Below are positions 25,101-31,931 of a stretch of 64,000 bases of DNA, piece by piece (position 1 is the stretch's first letter; every line of letters starts with the position of its first letter). Under the pieces are notes generated by a model. That model was not told the origin of the DNA. It did not search any database and saw only the letters and a program-made list of their open reading frames with translations. The position numbers and the translations under genes were made by a program. This DNA is from Sulfopaludibacter sp035606355 (lineage in GTDB: Bacteria > Acidobacteriota > Terriglobia > Bryobacterales > Bryobacteraceae): assembly GCA_035606355.1 (NCBI GenBank), contig DATNFO010000036.1:1-64000 (forward strand). Direction: 5' to 3'.

Positions 25101-25358
25101 CCGGCGGCCGGTACGGACGGCAACGCGCAACGGAATCTGATGACTGCTCCGGGGTCGAAGGTGGTGGATCTGGGCATTTTCCGGAATTTCCGGTTCACGG
25201 AACGGATCGTGTTGCAGGCTCGCGGCGAGGCGACGAATGCGTTTAATTTCGTGAATCTGAGTGCGCCGAACGGGACGTTCAGCGCGGCTGCTTTTGGGAC
25301 GATTCGGACGGCGGATGCGATGCGGAATGTGCAGTTGGGTTTGCGGCTTACGTTTTAG
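22179..25358 (+). CDS. TonB-dependent receptor with carboxypeptidase-regulatory domain
   Basis: The 1059-residue outer-membrane protein has a signal peptide (NRTLALLLLTASFLAAQ). A CarboxypepD_reg domain follows at about 19-105 (LYGTVTDKSGAVVPGAKV), then a plug domain (about 120-240) and a long barrel ending in QLGLRLTF with the C-terminal Phe needed for BAM-mediated assembly. This is the Oar/SusC-like receptor class that is highly expanded in Acidobacteriota. Placed after a GH88 enzyme and isomerase, it probably imports oligouronides. AGGAG precedes the ATG at 22179, which begins exactly at the signal peptide; an earlier in-frame start at 22137 lies within the GH88 gene. Confidence 0.92.
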   Translation: MNRTLALLLLTASFLAAQTTTTLYGTVTDKSGAVVPGAKVLATNTGTNQSRSGETNAEGEYRLDFLPIGTYSLDVEAQGFKKFVQKGIVLQVNVAQRADTALDVGTMTEEVDVTATAALVNTENAQIGRTVEHAEITTLPIVNRNVYNLLTLTPGVTASGNSIVLGFPEQRTMINGGVDGGAGSVNYFLDGGTNMTGLRNTGNIAPNPDAVEEFRVVTNSYSAEYGRFAGGVINIITRSGSNQFHGSLFEFLRNTKLNAFPYGAISMAPLHRNQFGGTFGGPIRRNKTFFFGTYSGLRQVQSTFLNGALVPTALERAGNFSQSAVKPKDPLNNNALFPNNIIPENRLDPTAMNILKSVPASNVAGSFWQGSLPFPYNTDEVLAKVDHSFTDSNRLSASYYETSGHNQILPGGNLPWSVENFTWRQQNVNLSDTYSISANTVNQFWVTYSRNFGGRLNTPQTSLGDFGSTFNIQGPKQLPQIAVTGYFTLGQAISGPVAGTNFYSTRDQVSWNHGRHTVKFGGELSLDKDIQQTLLNDYGTFSFTGIKTGNALADFLAGLPVTMNQDAPITAMDNFWTGALFAQDDFRVNSRFTLNLGLRYELQQAPTDPFNRESTFKLGVQSQVLKGSQVPTGLLVPGDPGVGRGIVATPKDHFSPRLGFAWDPFGDGKTSLRAGAGLFWGSVSGNEWNSTSNYNPFAVRQQFNNVQSLTNPYGNLPGGVSPFPFTYNPNNPQFILPASIYGMSLDFKWPYTEQYNFSVQRQVGKSFSVTAAYVGSFGHRLPFAVDLNYPFYNSTASSTNVNNRRPIEPGTLSQIFSVQSIMNTSYNSLQITVEKRMAAHFLVKAFFTHAKDLEDVQLDNNTVNGGAEDYRNFRLDRGRSDNDRANVAAGSVIWDMNYFGKTNKFLRSIINDWQLSGIVTLQSGRPFTVTAGSDINVDGNNNDRANPVGDPFLDPNRPRNQVMNAWFNTAAFAKPAAGTDGNAQRNLMTAPGSKVVDLGIFRNFRFTERIVLQARGEATNAFNFVNLSAPNGTFSAAAFGTIRTADAMRNVQLGLRLTF

Positions 25359-25427
25359 ATTATGTGCGACCGGTCGGGAGACCGGTCGTTAACCGATTAT
25401 GTGCGACCGGTCGGGAGACCGGTCGTT
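25358..25427. repeat. Two direct copies of an ACCGGTC hairpin
   Basis: A 33-base unit beginning gattatgtgcgacc occurs at 25358-25390 and again at 25395-25427. Each contains CGACCGGTC, a GGGA loop and GACCGGTCG, giving perfect 9-bp stems at 25367-25388 and 25404-25425. They lie between the convergent ends of the receptor gene and a minus-strand gene. They could end transcription from both sides. A related hairpin group is at 39699-39782. Confidence 0.8.
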
Positions 25428-25740
25428 ACCTTAGCGTTGCGGTTAGGCCGGCTAGGGCTTGCAGGAGTTTGGTTTCGTCGAGGGGGATGGCGCTTTCGCG
25501 GGGGAGCCAGCAGCGGACCACCATCCAGGCTGCTGCTTGCGTGACGATTCCGGAGGCGCAGCCGATGGCTGCCGAGGTTCCGCAGGTGCTTAGGGCGGTG
25601 CCCGCGGCCATCGCAGCGAGGGACATCCAACGGCAGAAGGATTCGACACCGGGATACCGCACCGCAGTTAAGCGCGGGAGGGTGGTGGCGGCCATGACGC
25701 CGACTACAACCGAAGTGAAAGGTGCGAGAGCCAGGGTCAT
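25426..25740 (-). CDS. Hypothetical small membrane protein
   Basis: The predicted protein of 104 residues has two or three moderately hydrophobic segments (LALAPFTSVVVGVMAATT, MSLAAMAAGTALSTCGTSAAIG and a Trp/Val-rich one near 70) and a soluble tail. No family was recognised. GGAG precedes the ATG by 6 bases on the minus strand, which supports it over the overlapping plus-strand frame. It follows a small coiled-coil frame by 11 bases. The stop falls at the edge of the ACCGGTC hairpin repeat. Expression is unproven. Confidence 0.5.
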   Translation of the reverse strand: MTLALAPFTSVVVGVMAATTLPRLTAVRYPGVESFCRWMSLAAMAAGTALSTCGTSAAIGCASGIVTQAAAWMVVRCWLPRESAIPLDETKLLQALAGLTATLR

Positions 25741-25751
25741 AAAGGTCTCCG

Positions 25752-25952
25752 TTATGCGACGCGATCCAACGGCAACACAGCAGGCGACTGTCTGGCGACT
25801 TCGCTGAAAATCTGAAGCGCCGCTCGCAACTGCTTGTTGTCCTCAATGAGTGCGGCGACCTGGGCCTGCAACTCGCGATTCCGGCGCGACAGGCCGGTAT
25901 TGCGGGAACAGCCGGTCGGGATGTGGCGGAGATTGCTGTTTAGTTGCTTCAC
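25752..25952 (-). CDS. Hypothetical small coiled-coil protein
   Basis: The predicted 66-residue protein has a polar start and a heptad-rich helix (RRNRELQAQVAALIEDNKQL) suggesting a short coiled coil. It starts with GTG and lacks a clear ribosome binding site. TATAAT lies directly before that GTG, so the true start may be further in. No family was recognised. It probably pairs with the small membrane protein 11 bases downstream. The 171 bases to the pgk gene hold no other gene. Confidence 0.4.
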   Translation of the reverse strand: MKQLNSNLRHIPTGCSRNTGLSRRNRELQAQVAALIEDNKQLRAALQIFSEVARQSPAVLPLDRVA

Positions 25953-26123
25953 GATTATAAGGAGTGTACCGGGGCAGCGGAAATATAGGCAGTTGCGGTC
26001 GAAAGTACTATTCGTGGTACCGCGCTATTCTTAACGCCGCCCGATTTTACAAGCGCTGTCCACCCCGATGAGGTGCTGCTGAGCGGGTAGACGCCGCGTG
26101 CTAACCTCAGGTTTTACAGCTCT

Positions 26124-27299
26124 ATGTCCTATCCTTCGATTCGCGATCTTGACCTGAACGGGAAACGTGTTTTCATTCGTGTGGATTTCAATGTTCCGCT
26201 GCAAAAGAATGAGCGGGGCGAAATGGAAATCACCAGCGACAAGCGCATCAAGGCGTCGCTTCCCACCATTCAATATGCTCTGGAACATGGCGCGGCCGTG
26301 ATTCTCGCGTCGCACCTGGGGCGTCCGAAAGGCAAGCCCAATGCGGAGATGAGTCTTGCGCCGGTGGCGGCGCGGTTGCAGGAACTGCTCGGGCGTCCGG
26401 TGAAGATGGCTCCGGATTCGGTGGGCGCGCAAGTGGCGGCGATGAAGCCCGCGCCCGGTGAAGTGCTGCTGCTCGAAAACCTGCGGTTCCATCCTGAAGA
26501 AGAGAAGAACGACGAAGCGTTCGCCAAACAGCTTGCCTCCTTGTGCGACATCTATGTCAACGATGCATTCGGTTCGGCACATCGCGCGCACGCTTCCACG
26601 GAAGGCATGGTGAAGTTTGTGCCGGTGGCAGCGGCAGGCCTGCTGATGGAAGCCGAGTTGAAATATCTAGGCATGGCGACCACGCATCCGGAACGGCCGT
26701 GCGTGGCGATTCTCGGCGGCGCCAAGGTGTCCGACAAAATCGAAGTGATTCAGAACCTCGGAAAGGTTGTCGATAAATTGCTGATCGGCGGCGCCATGGC
26801 TTACACGTTTCTGCGCGCGAAGAATGAGCCGACCGGCAGGAGCCTCGTCGAAGAAGACAAAATCGAGCTTGCGAAGACGCTGCTGGCGACGCTCGGCGAT
26901 AAGTTGATGCTGCCGGTGGATCACGTGGTGGTATCGGAGATCGCGGCGGGCGCTGCGAACGAAGTGGTTGCTACGATTCCGGAGGGCAAGATCGCGGTGG
27001 ACATAGGTCCCAAGACGATTGAGGCGTACTCGAAAGCGATTGCCGGCGCGAAGACCATCATCTGGAATGGACCGATGGGGATCTTCGAAAAACCGCCGTT
27101 CGACAGAGGCACGGTGGCTCTGGCTACCGCCGTTGCGAATTCGGGGGCGACGAGTGTGGTGGGCGGCGGCGATTCCGAAAAAGCGATCAAGGCTGCCGGC
27201 GTTTCGAGCAAGATCACGCACGTCTCGACCGGCGGCGGCGCGTCGCTCGAATTCCTGGCGGGAATTCAGTTACCCGGCGTGGCTGCTCTGGCCCGCTAA
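26124..27299 (+). CDS. pgk: Phosphoglycerate kinase
   Basis: The 391-residue protein is a full-length Pgk. The substrate-binding motif RVDFNVPLQ lies near 18-26, SHLGRPKG near 62-69, the hinge and nucleotide segments GGAKVSDKIEVI and NGPMGIFE are present, and the C-terminal signature GGGDSEKA with GGGASLEFL is complete. It transfers phosphate between 1,3-bisphosphoglycerate and ADP in glycolysis. Gap and other glycolytic genes are not adjacent. Its last 30 bases overlap the end of a convergent broken VOC gene, an unusual arrangement. Confidence 0.97.
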   Translation: MSYPSIRDLDLNGKRVFIRVDFNVPLQKNERGEMEITSDKRIKASLPTIQYALEHGAAVILASHLGRPKGKPNAEMSLAPVAARLQELLGRPVKMAPDSVGAQVAAMKPAPGEVLLLENLRFHPEEEKNDEAFAKQLASLCDIYVNDAFGSAHRAHASTEGMVKFVPVAAAGLLMEAELKYLGMATTHPERPCVAILGGAKVSDKIEVIQNLGKVVDKLLIGGAMAYTFLRAKNEPTGRSLVEEDKIELAKTLLATLGDKLMLPVDHVVVSEIAAGAANEVVATIPEGKIAVDIGPKTIEAYSKAIAGAKTIIWNGPMGIFEKPPFDRGTVALATAVANSGATSVVGGGDSEKAIKAAGVSSKITHVSTGGGASLEFLAGIQLPGVAALAR

Positions 27300-27575
27300 C
27301 TTACTCGCCAGATACCAGACGTTTCCGGATAAGTCCGTGACGCTGGCGTGCCGGTCGCCATACGATTGGTCGGCGGGGTCGGAATGCTTCTGCGCGCCGG
27401 CGGACAGAGCGCCGGCGAAGGCGGCGTCGCAATCGGGAACGTACATGTAGAACGTTCCGGCGCCGACAGGATAATCGGGCGGCGCCTCCATCAGTTCCAG
27501 GTGGGAGCTGCCGAGACGCAGGGTGGCATGACGAATGCCGCCGTCAACTTGCATGCCGTTCTCGTCGCGTTCCAT
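27270..27575 (-). pseudogene. VOC (glyoxalase/PhnB-like) gene fragment, 5' truncated by repeat
   Basis: From about residue 12 the 101-codon frame matches the second half of a PhnB-like VOC protein: GGIRHATLRLGSSHLELMEAP, then GAGTFYMYVPDCDAAFAGAL and ADQSYGDRHASVTDLSGNVW. The first roughly 40 residues, including the usual metal-binding His and the FY..VFG helix, are missing. Their place is taken by codons from the dispersed repeat (MERDENG). The fragment could be translated but would be half a fold. Its 3' end overlaps that of pgk by 30 bases. Confidence 0.7.
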
Positions 27576-27614
27576 TCGCCTTTCGATGCACCTTTTACCG
27601 CTCCCTCACGGGGC
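27546..27614 (+). mobile_element. Partial MITE-like element, left portion
   Basis: The segment reads ctcgtcgcgttccattcgcc, tttcgatgcaccttttaccg and ctccctcacgggg, the left half of the dispersed element up to part of the left palindrome arm. It is cut off by the start of the next full copy at 27615 and overlaps the truncated VOC gene. Confidence 0.7.
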
Positions 27615-27809
27615 TGTGAAAAAATCCGGCTGCTGTTCTCGTCGCGATCCATTCGCCTTTCGATACACCTTTTACCGCTTCCTTACGGTCGCGGCTCCGT
27701 TAGCGGAATCAACTACATACGGAGCCGTGACCGTGAGGGAGCGGTAAACGGTGCCGGGGATGCGAGTGCGTTTGAACGCGGAGAAAAAGCAATTCGATAT
27801 TTTTTCACA
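27615..27809 (+). mobile_element. MITE-like element, full copy with terminal inverted repeats
   Basis: The copy begins TGTGAAAAAATC (27615-27626) and ends TATTTTTTCACA (27798-27809), inverted repeats matching at 11 of 12 positions. Inside is a long imperfect palindrome whose arms read ttaccgcttccttacggtcg and its near-complement around a loop cggaatcaactacat. There is no coding capacity. It sits at the centre of the 456-base gene-poor stretch from 27576 to 28031. Confidence 0.75.
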
Positions 27810-27900
27810 AACCCTCACGGTCGCGGCTCCGTTTAGTAGGATCAACTACATACGGAGCCGTGACCGTAAGGGAGCGGTAAAAGGTGCCGGGGATGCGAGA
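27810..27900 (+). mobile_element. Partial MITE-like element, right portion
   Basis: Another palindrome (cctcacggtcgcggctccgt, then a loop, then acggagccgtgaccgtaagg) follows directly and ends with ggtgccggggatgcg, the internal right segment of the element. The outer left segment and the right terminus are missing. With its two neighbours it makes a partial-full-partial array. Confidence 0.7.
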
Positions 27901-27949
27901 TTTTGACAAACCCGAAAGGGCGCGGCTCTCCCTCCCGTATCGCCGACGG

Positions 27950-28030
27950 TCACCTCCGCGTGGTAGCCGACGGGAAGTTCTCCTTCGCTCCGAAAACGCG
28001 CGCCAAAGCAGTAATGGTTTGCGTGTTCAT
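27950..28030 (-). CDS. Tiny frame coupled to the kinase gene, possible VOC 5' remnant
   Basis: A 26-codon frame starts 1 base after the kinase stop and reads MNTQTITALARVFGAKENF before ending. ARVFGAKE resembles the first helix of PhnB-like VOC proteins. A neighbouring frame over the next bases reads GYHAEVTVGD, which resembles the following strand. It may be the decayed start of a second VOC gene cut by the repeat array. The match is short, so this is tentative. Confidence 0.25.
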   Translation of the reverse strand: MNTQTITALARVFGAKENFPSATTRR

Positions 28031-28031
28031 A

Positions 28032-30674
28032 TCAGTTCCTTTTCGGCAGCGGGAGACCGTCCACAATCCAAAGGTCCGATTTCGAGGCTACCGCTGAGGT
28101 GGCGAGGCTCTTTCCGTCGGGCGACATGCTGAGACGGGTTTGATAGCGCGCGCCGCCGCTGATGGTGAGCTGCGTTCCGTAATCGGCGATCTGCCTGACC
28201 GCGCCGCTTGCCACATCCATGCTCTTGAGCAACTCGTGGCCGCGGTCCCGGCAGACTCCATAGATGATCTTGCCGTCGCGGGAGAAGGCGATGACCGTTG
28301 CGCCGAGTTTCGGCAGCGCCCTGGTCTTGCCTTCGGGAGTGAAGAGCGCGACGCCATCCTGGGCTTCGCAGGCGATCCATTCGCCGGTGGGCGACCAATC
28401 GGGCGGCGTGAGGCAGACCGGTCCGTCAGGCACCATGTGCGGCGTCATGTCCGCGCCGAGGCCCACTACCGCGGGCATCCACGGATGGTCCTTATGCATA
28501 AGCCCCGCGACGCCGGCGCCGTCGGGCGACCACGTAGGCGACTGGAAATGGTCCGCGGTGAGGCGAACGGGCGCGCCCCCTACGCTGGAGGCGACCCACA
28601 CGGTGGCGGGGTCGGTGGCGGAGTATCGGACGAAGGCGATGCGCGAGGCGTCGGGCGAAAAAACAGGATCCACCAAGCCGGCGGTACCGGGCGGGAAGTT
28701 GGAGGCCGTCACTGCAGGCCGGTCGAGGTTGGCCTTGAGGTTGTGGATCCAAATCTCGCGACTGCCTGTGCGATCGGTGGAATAGACGATCTGGCTGCCG
28801 TCGCTGGACCACGACGGCGAGAGTTCGTTGCGGCTGCTGCCGAGCAGGCGGCGCACGGGAGAGCCATCGACCGGAAGCTCAATGAGGTCGTAATCGGCCT
28901 CGACGCTGCTGAAGATGACGCGGCTGCCGTCGGGCGAGACGGATGGACTAGATTGCGCACTGGCGCCCGCGGTGAGTTTGCGGAGCCGCTCATTCTTCAC
29001 GTCGGCGAGCCACAGGTTGGACTCGATGCCGAGTCGCGGGGCGAAGGCGAGGATGGCGTGGCGCGAATCGGGCAGCCATGCGGCGGTGGGAACAGGCCCC
29101 AGATCGATGTTGGCGAAAATGCGGCGCGGCGGTGCGCCTTCGGGGAAGGGAAGCAGCCACATCTCGGGTTTGTGCGCTTCGGTGATGAGGAGCAGCGAGC
29201 GACCATCGGGCGCGAAGGCGAGGCAGTACGCGGGCGCGCGGCCCATTACGGCGAACGGGGCCTGCTTGTAAGGGCGTGGTTCAGCGCCGGGCGGCGACGA
29301 GATCCAGACGCTGCCCTGGCTCATCCCCATGGCGCGATCTTCGGCGATGCGCCAGAGCGCCAAACTCTTGCCGTCAGGAGAAATTGCGCCGGCGGTGAGG
29401 CCGGTGAGAATGCGCGTGGGCTTGCCGCCGGCAGGGCTGATGGCCCACAGTTCGCCGCCGCCGGTTTCCCGCACGTAATAAATCAGAGAGGAATCGGGCG
29501 ACCAGAAGGGGTTTGTTGCGGCAGCGGTGTCGCGCGTGAGCTGCGTGGGCTCAATGGCGTCAAGCGCGCGGACCATGAGCTGCGGGATGCCATCGAACGA
29601 TTTGGTGTACGCGATGCTCTTGCCGTCGGGCGACCAGGCGGCGGCGCGCTCCTCTTCGGGGTCCGTGGCGAAGGGGATGAAGTGGTAACGGTCCAGGTCA
29701 ATAGGCGCGGGCTCGCGGAAGTGGCGGATGGCGAGAACGGCGAGTGTGGCCGCCAGCACCGCGGCAATCGCGGGCCACGCCCATCGCGCATTCCGGCGAG
29801 GCGCTGCTACGGCCGGCAAGGCGCCGCTCGGTTTGGAGCTTTGGCCGGCCGTGCGGAGCGCAAAGGCGAGGTCGCGCGCGGAGTGAAAACGATGGTCGGG
29901 ATCTTTTTCGAGGCAATGGGCGACGATCTGCCGCAGCACGGGCGAAACGGCTTCGGGCGGCTCGGGCGGATCTTCGCGCAGGATCGCGGTCATGGTTTCA
30001 GCGGCGGTGGGATGGTCGAAGGGCGCACGGCCGAGGAGGCACTCGAGAATGACAGTGCCGAGACTGAAGATATCGCTGCGGGCATCGACGGCTTCACCAC
30101 GGACCTGCTCGGGCGACATGTAGGCGGCGGTGCCGAGGACCGCGCCGGGCGATGTGCGGGTGAGGATGGCGGTTTCGTCGGGCGCGGAGGCGGTGCGTTC
30201 AATCTGCTTGGCGAGTCCGAAATCCAGCACCTTGGCGCGGCCGTCGCGGGTCACCATGATGTTCTCCGGCTTCAGGTCGCGGTGCACGATACCGGCGGCG
30301 TGGGCCACGGCGAGTGCGCCGGCGACCTGTGAGGCCAGCTCCGCCACGCGATTCTGCGGTAAGCCGCCGCGCTTGAGTGTGTCGCGGAGGGATTCGCCTT
30401 CAACGAGCTCGCTGACAATGTATACTGCCCCATCCTGCTCGCCGGTATCGAAGACGCTGATGATCCCGGGATGGTTCAGAGCGCTGGCCGCGCGGGCTTC
30501 CTGCTCGAAACGGCGGCGGCGGAGGGGATCGCCGGAGACTTCCGGCGGAAGGACTTTGAGAGCGACGAAGCGTTGCAGGCGGGCGTCGCGAGCGCGGTAG
30601 ACTTCGCCCATGCCTCCGGCGCCGAGGAGGGAAACGATTTCGTATGGTCCGAATTGCGTGCCGGGGGTGAGCAT
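28032..30674 (-). CDS. Membrane Ser/Thr protein kinase with beta-propeller sensor
   Basis: The 880-residue protein has an N-terminal Hanks-type kinase domain (about 11-275): glycine loop LLGAGGMGEVY, Lys40, HRDLKPEN with Asp133, DFG at 151-153 and SPEQ at 187-190. One transmembrane helix lies at about 298-318. The remainder (about 330-880) is a TolB/WD40-like PD40 propeller with many WSPDG or SPDG repeats, expected in the periplasm as a sensor. It would phosphorylate cytoplasmic proteins in response to an external ligand. The ATG at 30674 directly before the kinase domain is chosen; the frame opens earlier, within the upstream hydrolase gene. The hydrolase ends 8 bases before it. Confidence 0.93.
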   Translation of the reverse strand: MLTPGTQFGPYEIVSLLGAGGMGEVYRARDARLQRFVALKVLPPEVSGDPLRRRRFEQEARAASALNHPGIISVFDTGEQDGAVYIVSELVEGESLRDTLKRGGLPQNRVAELASQVAGALAVAHAAGIVHRDLKPENIMVTRDGRAKVLDFGLAKQIERTASAPDETAILTRTSPGAVLGTAAYMSPEQVRGEAVDARSDIFSLGTVILECLLGRAPFDHPTAAETMTAILREDPPEPPEAVSPVLRQIVAHCLEKDPDHRFHSARDLAFALRTAGQSSKPSGALPAVAAPRRNARWAWPAIAAVLAATLAVLAIRHFREPAPIDLDRYHFIPFATDPEEERAAAWSPDGKSIAYTKSFDGIPQLMVRALDAIEPTQLTRDTAAATNPFWSPDSSLIYYVRETGGGELWAISPAGGKPTRILTGLTAGAISPDGKSLALWRIAEDRAMGMSQGSVWISSPPGAEPRPYKQAPFAVMGRAPAYCLAFAPDGRSLLLITEAHKPEMWLLPFPEGAPPRRIFANIDLGPVPTAAWLPDSRHAILAFAPRLGIESNLWLADVKNERLRKLTAGASAQSSPSVSPDGSRVIFSSVEADYDLIELPVDGSPVRRLLGSSRNELSPSWSSDGSQIVYSTDRTGSREIWIHNLKANLDRPAVTASNFPPGTAGLVDPVFSPDASRIAFVRYSATDPATVWVASSVGGAPVRLTADHFQSPTWSPDGAGVAGLMHKDHPWMPAVVGLGADMTPHMVPDGPVCLTPPDWSPTGEWIACEAQDGVALFTPEGKTRALPKLGATVIAFSRDGKIIYGVCRDRGHELLKSMDVASGAVRQIADYGTQLTISGGARYQTRLSMSPDGKSLATSAVASKSDLWIVDGLPLPKRN

Positions 30675-30682
30675 CCGTGGGT

Positions 30683-31435
30683 TTAATAATATCCCAGCTT
30701 CGAGTGGGTCGCCGGGCTGTTGAACCACGCCAGCACCTTGCGTTCGTATAGCTGGGGATCGATGTTGTGAGCGGCGACGTGGCTGGCTCCTTCGACGATC
30801 CACAACGTTGTGAAAACGGGATTGGCGGCGTGGAGTTCTTCGGATTCGCGCAGCGGAATGTTAACGTCCCGCGTTCCGTGAATGAGGAGGATCGGGATGG
30901 CGGCATGGCGAATGGCGGCGAGCGGCGATGCACGGTTAAGGTCTAAGCCATAGCGAAGGCGGGCGTAGACAAAGCCGCTTTTGACGATGGGCCACGCGAG
31001 CAGTTCGGGGATCCCGGCGATCTGGTGGACGCGATAGGCGGCAACCTCGTGGAAGGTGGCGAAGGGCGATTCGGCGACGATGGATTGGAAGCGGTGCTCG
31101 GTTTGGAGGGATTGCAGGAGGATGGCTGCGCCCATGGACTCGCCCATTCCGTAGGTGCGTGACACGGCAGGGTCGTGCGCAAGCAGGTCGGCCCAGCGAG
31201 CGACGTCGGTGGCTTCGCGAACTCCGTAGGAGATGAGGTCGTCTCCGGATGCGCCGTGGCCTCGGGCGTCCGGGAGCAGCACTTCAAAACCGCTGTTCAG
31301 GAGGTAGGACGCGTGAAGTAGCATGCCGGTGCGGGAATCGGCGACGCCGTGGAGCAGCAGAACGGCTCCGCCGTTTGGGGCGGCGGGGCGGATGCGCCAT
31401 CCGCGGAGGATGGTTCCCGATGAGGTGACTTGCAC
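30683..31435 (-). CDS. Alpha/beta hydrolase, probably 5' truncated
   Basis: The 250 residues show an alpha/beta hydrolase: oxyanion segment LLLHGVADSRTG, DARGHGASGD, nucleophile elbow GMGESMGA, the acid in HGTRDVNIP and His in GASHVAA. Members of this type usually have an N-terminal membrane anchor or signal. Here the frame runs upstream as ADAGLATCRARATPLGAV with no start codon of its own and then enters a MITE-like element at 31516. So the natural N-terminus seems lost, and GTG at 31435 is only a formal start. The catalytic core is complete and might still fold. It is followed by the kinase gene 8 bases on. Confidence 0.75.
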   Translation of the reverse strand: MQVTSSGTILRGWRIRPAAPNGGAVLLLHGVADSRTGMLLHASYLLNSGFEVLLPDARGHGASGDDLISYGVREATDVARWADLLAHDPAVSRTYGMGESMGAAILLQSLQTEHRFQSIVAESPFATFHEVAAYRVHQIAGIPELLAWPIVKSGFVYARLRYGLDLNRASPLAAIRHAAIPILLIHGTRDVNIPLRESEELHAANPVFTTLWIVEGASHVAAHNIDPQLYERKVLAWFNSPATHSKLGYY

Positions 31436-31515
31436 GTCTTCGCAGACGGCTCCGAGGGGCGTGGCGCGTGCCCGGCAGGTAGCGAGGCCGGCATCGGCGC
31501 GCTGGGAGATGGGGT

Positions 31516-31687
31516 TGTGAAAAAATCCGGCTGCTGTTCTCGTCGCGCTCCATTCGCCTTCCGATGCACCGTTTACCGCTCCCTCACGGTCACGGCTCCG
31601 TTAGCAGAATCAAGTACATACGGAGCCGTGACCGTGAGGGAGCGGTAAAAGGTGCCGGGGATGCGGAAGCAATTCGATTCTTTCACA
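31516..31687 (+). mobile_element. MITE-like element, best-preserved copy
   Basis: The 172-base element starts TGTGAAAAAATC (31516-31527) and ends GATTCTTTCACA (31676-31687), terminal inverted repeats with 11 of 12 matches. The internal arms at 31572-31601 and 31620-31649 are a perfect 30-base inverted repeat with an 18-base loop. No target-site duplication and no gene were seen. Confidence 0.8.
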
Positions 31688-31931
31688 GATCCTCACGGTC
31701 ACGGCTCCCTATGGACTGTGCACATGCCGGAACGAAGGTTTCGAAGCTCAATACTGTACGACTTTTTCATTGCCGCACTATCCAGGGCCGCGCGGCGCGC
31801 TTTGCGCACCGTCTTCAGTTGTCGACAGTTGGGGCTGCATGGCATCAGTTGGTAAGTTGGGACTTAGTTTGGTTCGTTTGACTTAGCGGCTGGGTACTTA
31901 CTTGCTATCGGAGTTTCCAGGAGAACGCCCG
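31688..31931. other. Non-coding stretch before tonB-like gene
   Basis: The first 30 bases repeat a piece of the element's left arm (ctcacggtcacggctcc). The rest, to 31931, has no convincing frame, RNA gene or terminator. It should contain the promoter of the TonB gene, but no consensus pair stands out. Confidence 0.5.

Noticed and set aside
25364..25807. 147-codon plus-strand frame after the receptor gene
   Set aside because: It starts inside the hairpin repeats and is antisense to the small membrane gene, which has a good ribosome site.
28140..30332. 730-codon plus-strand frame
   Set aside because: It is antisense to the kinase-propeller gene, which has clear kinase motifs; the frame is a by-product of high GC codon use.
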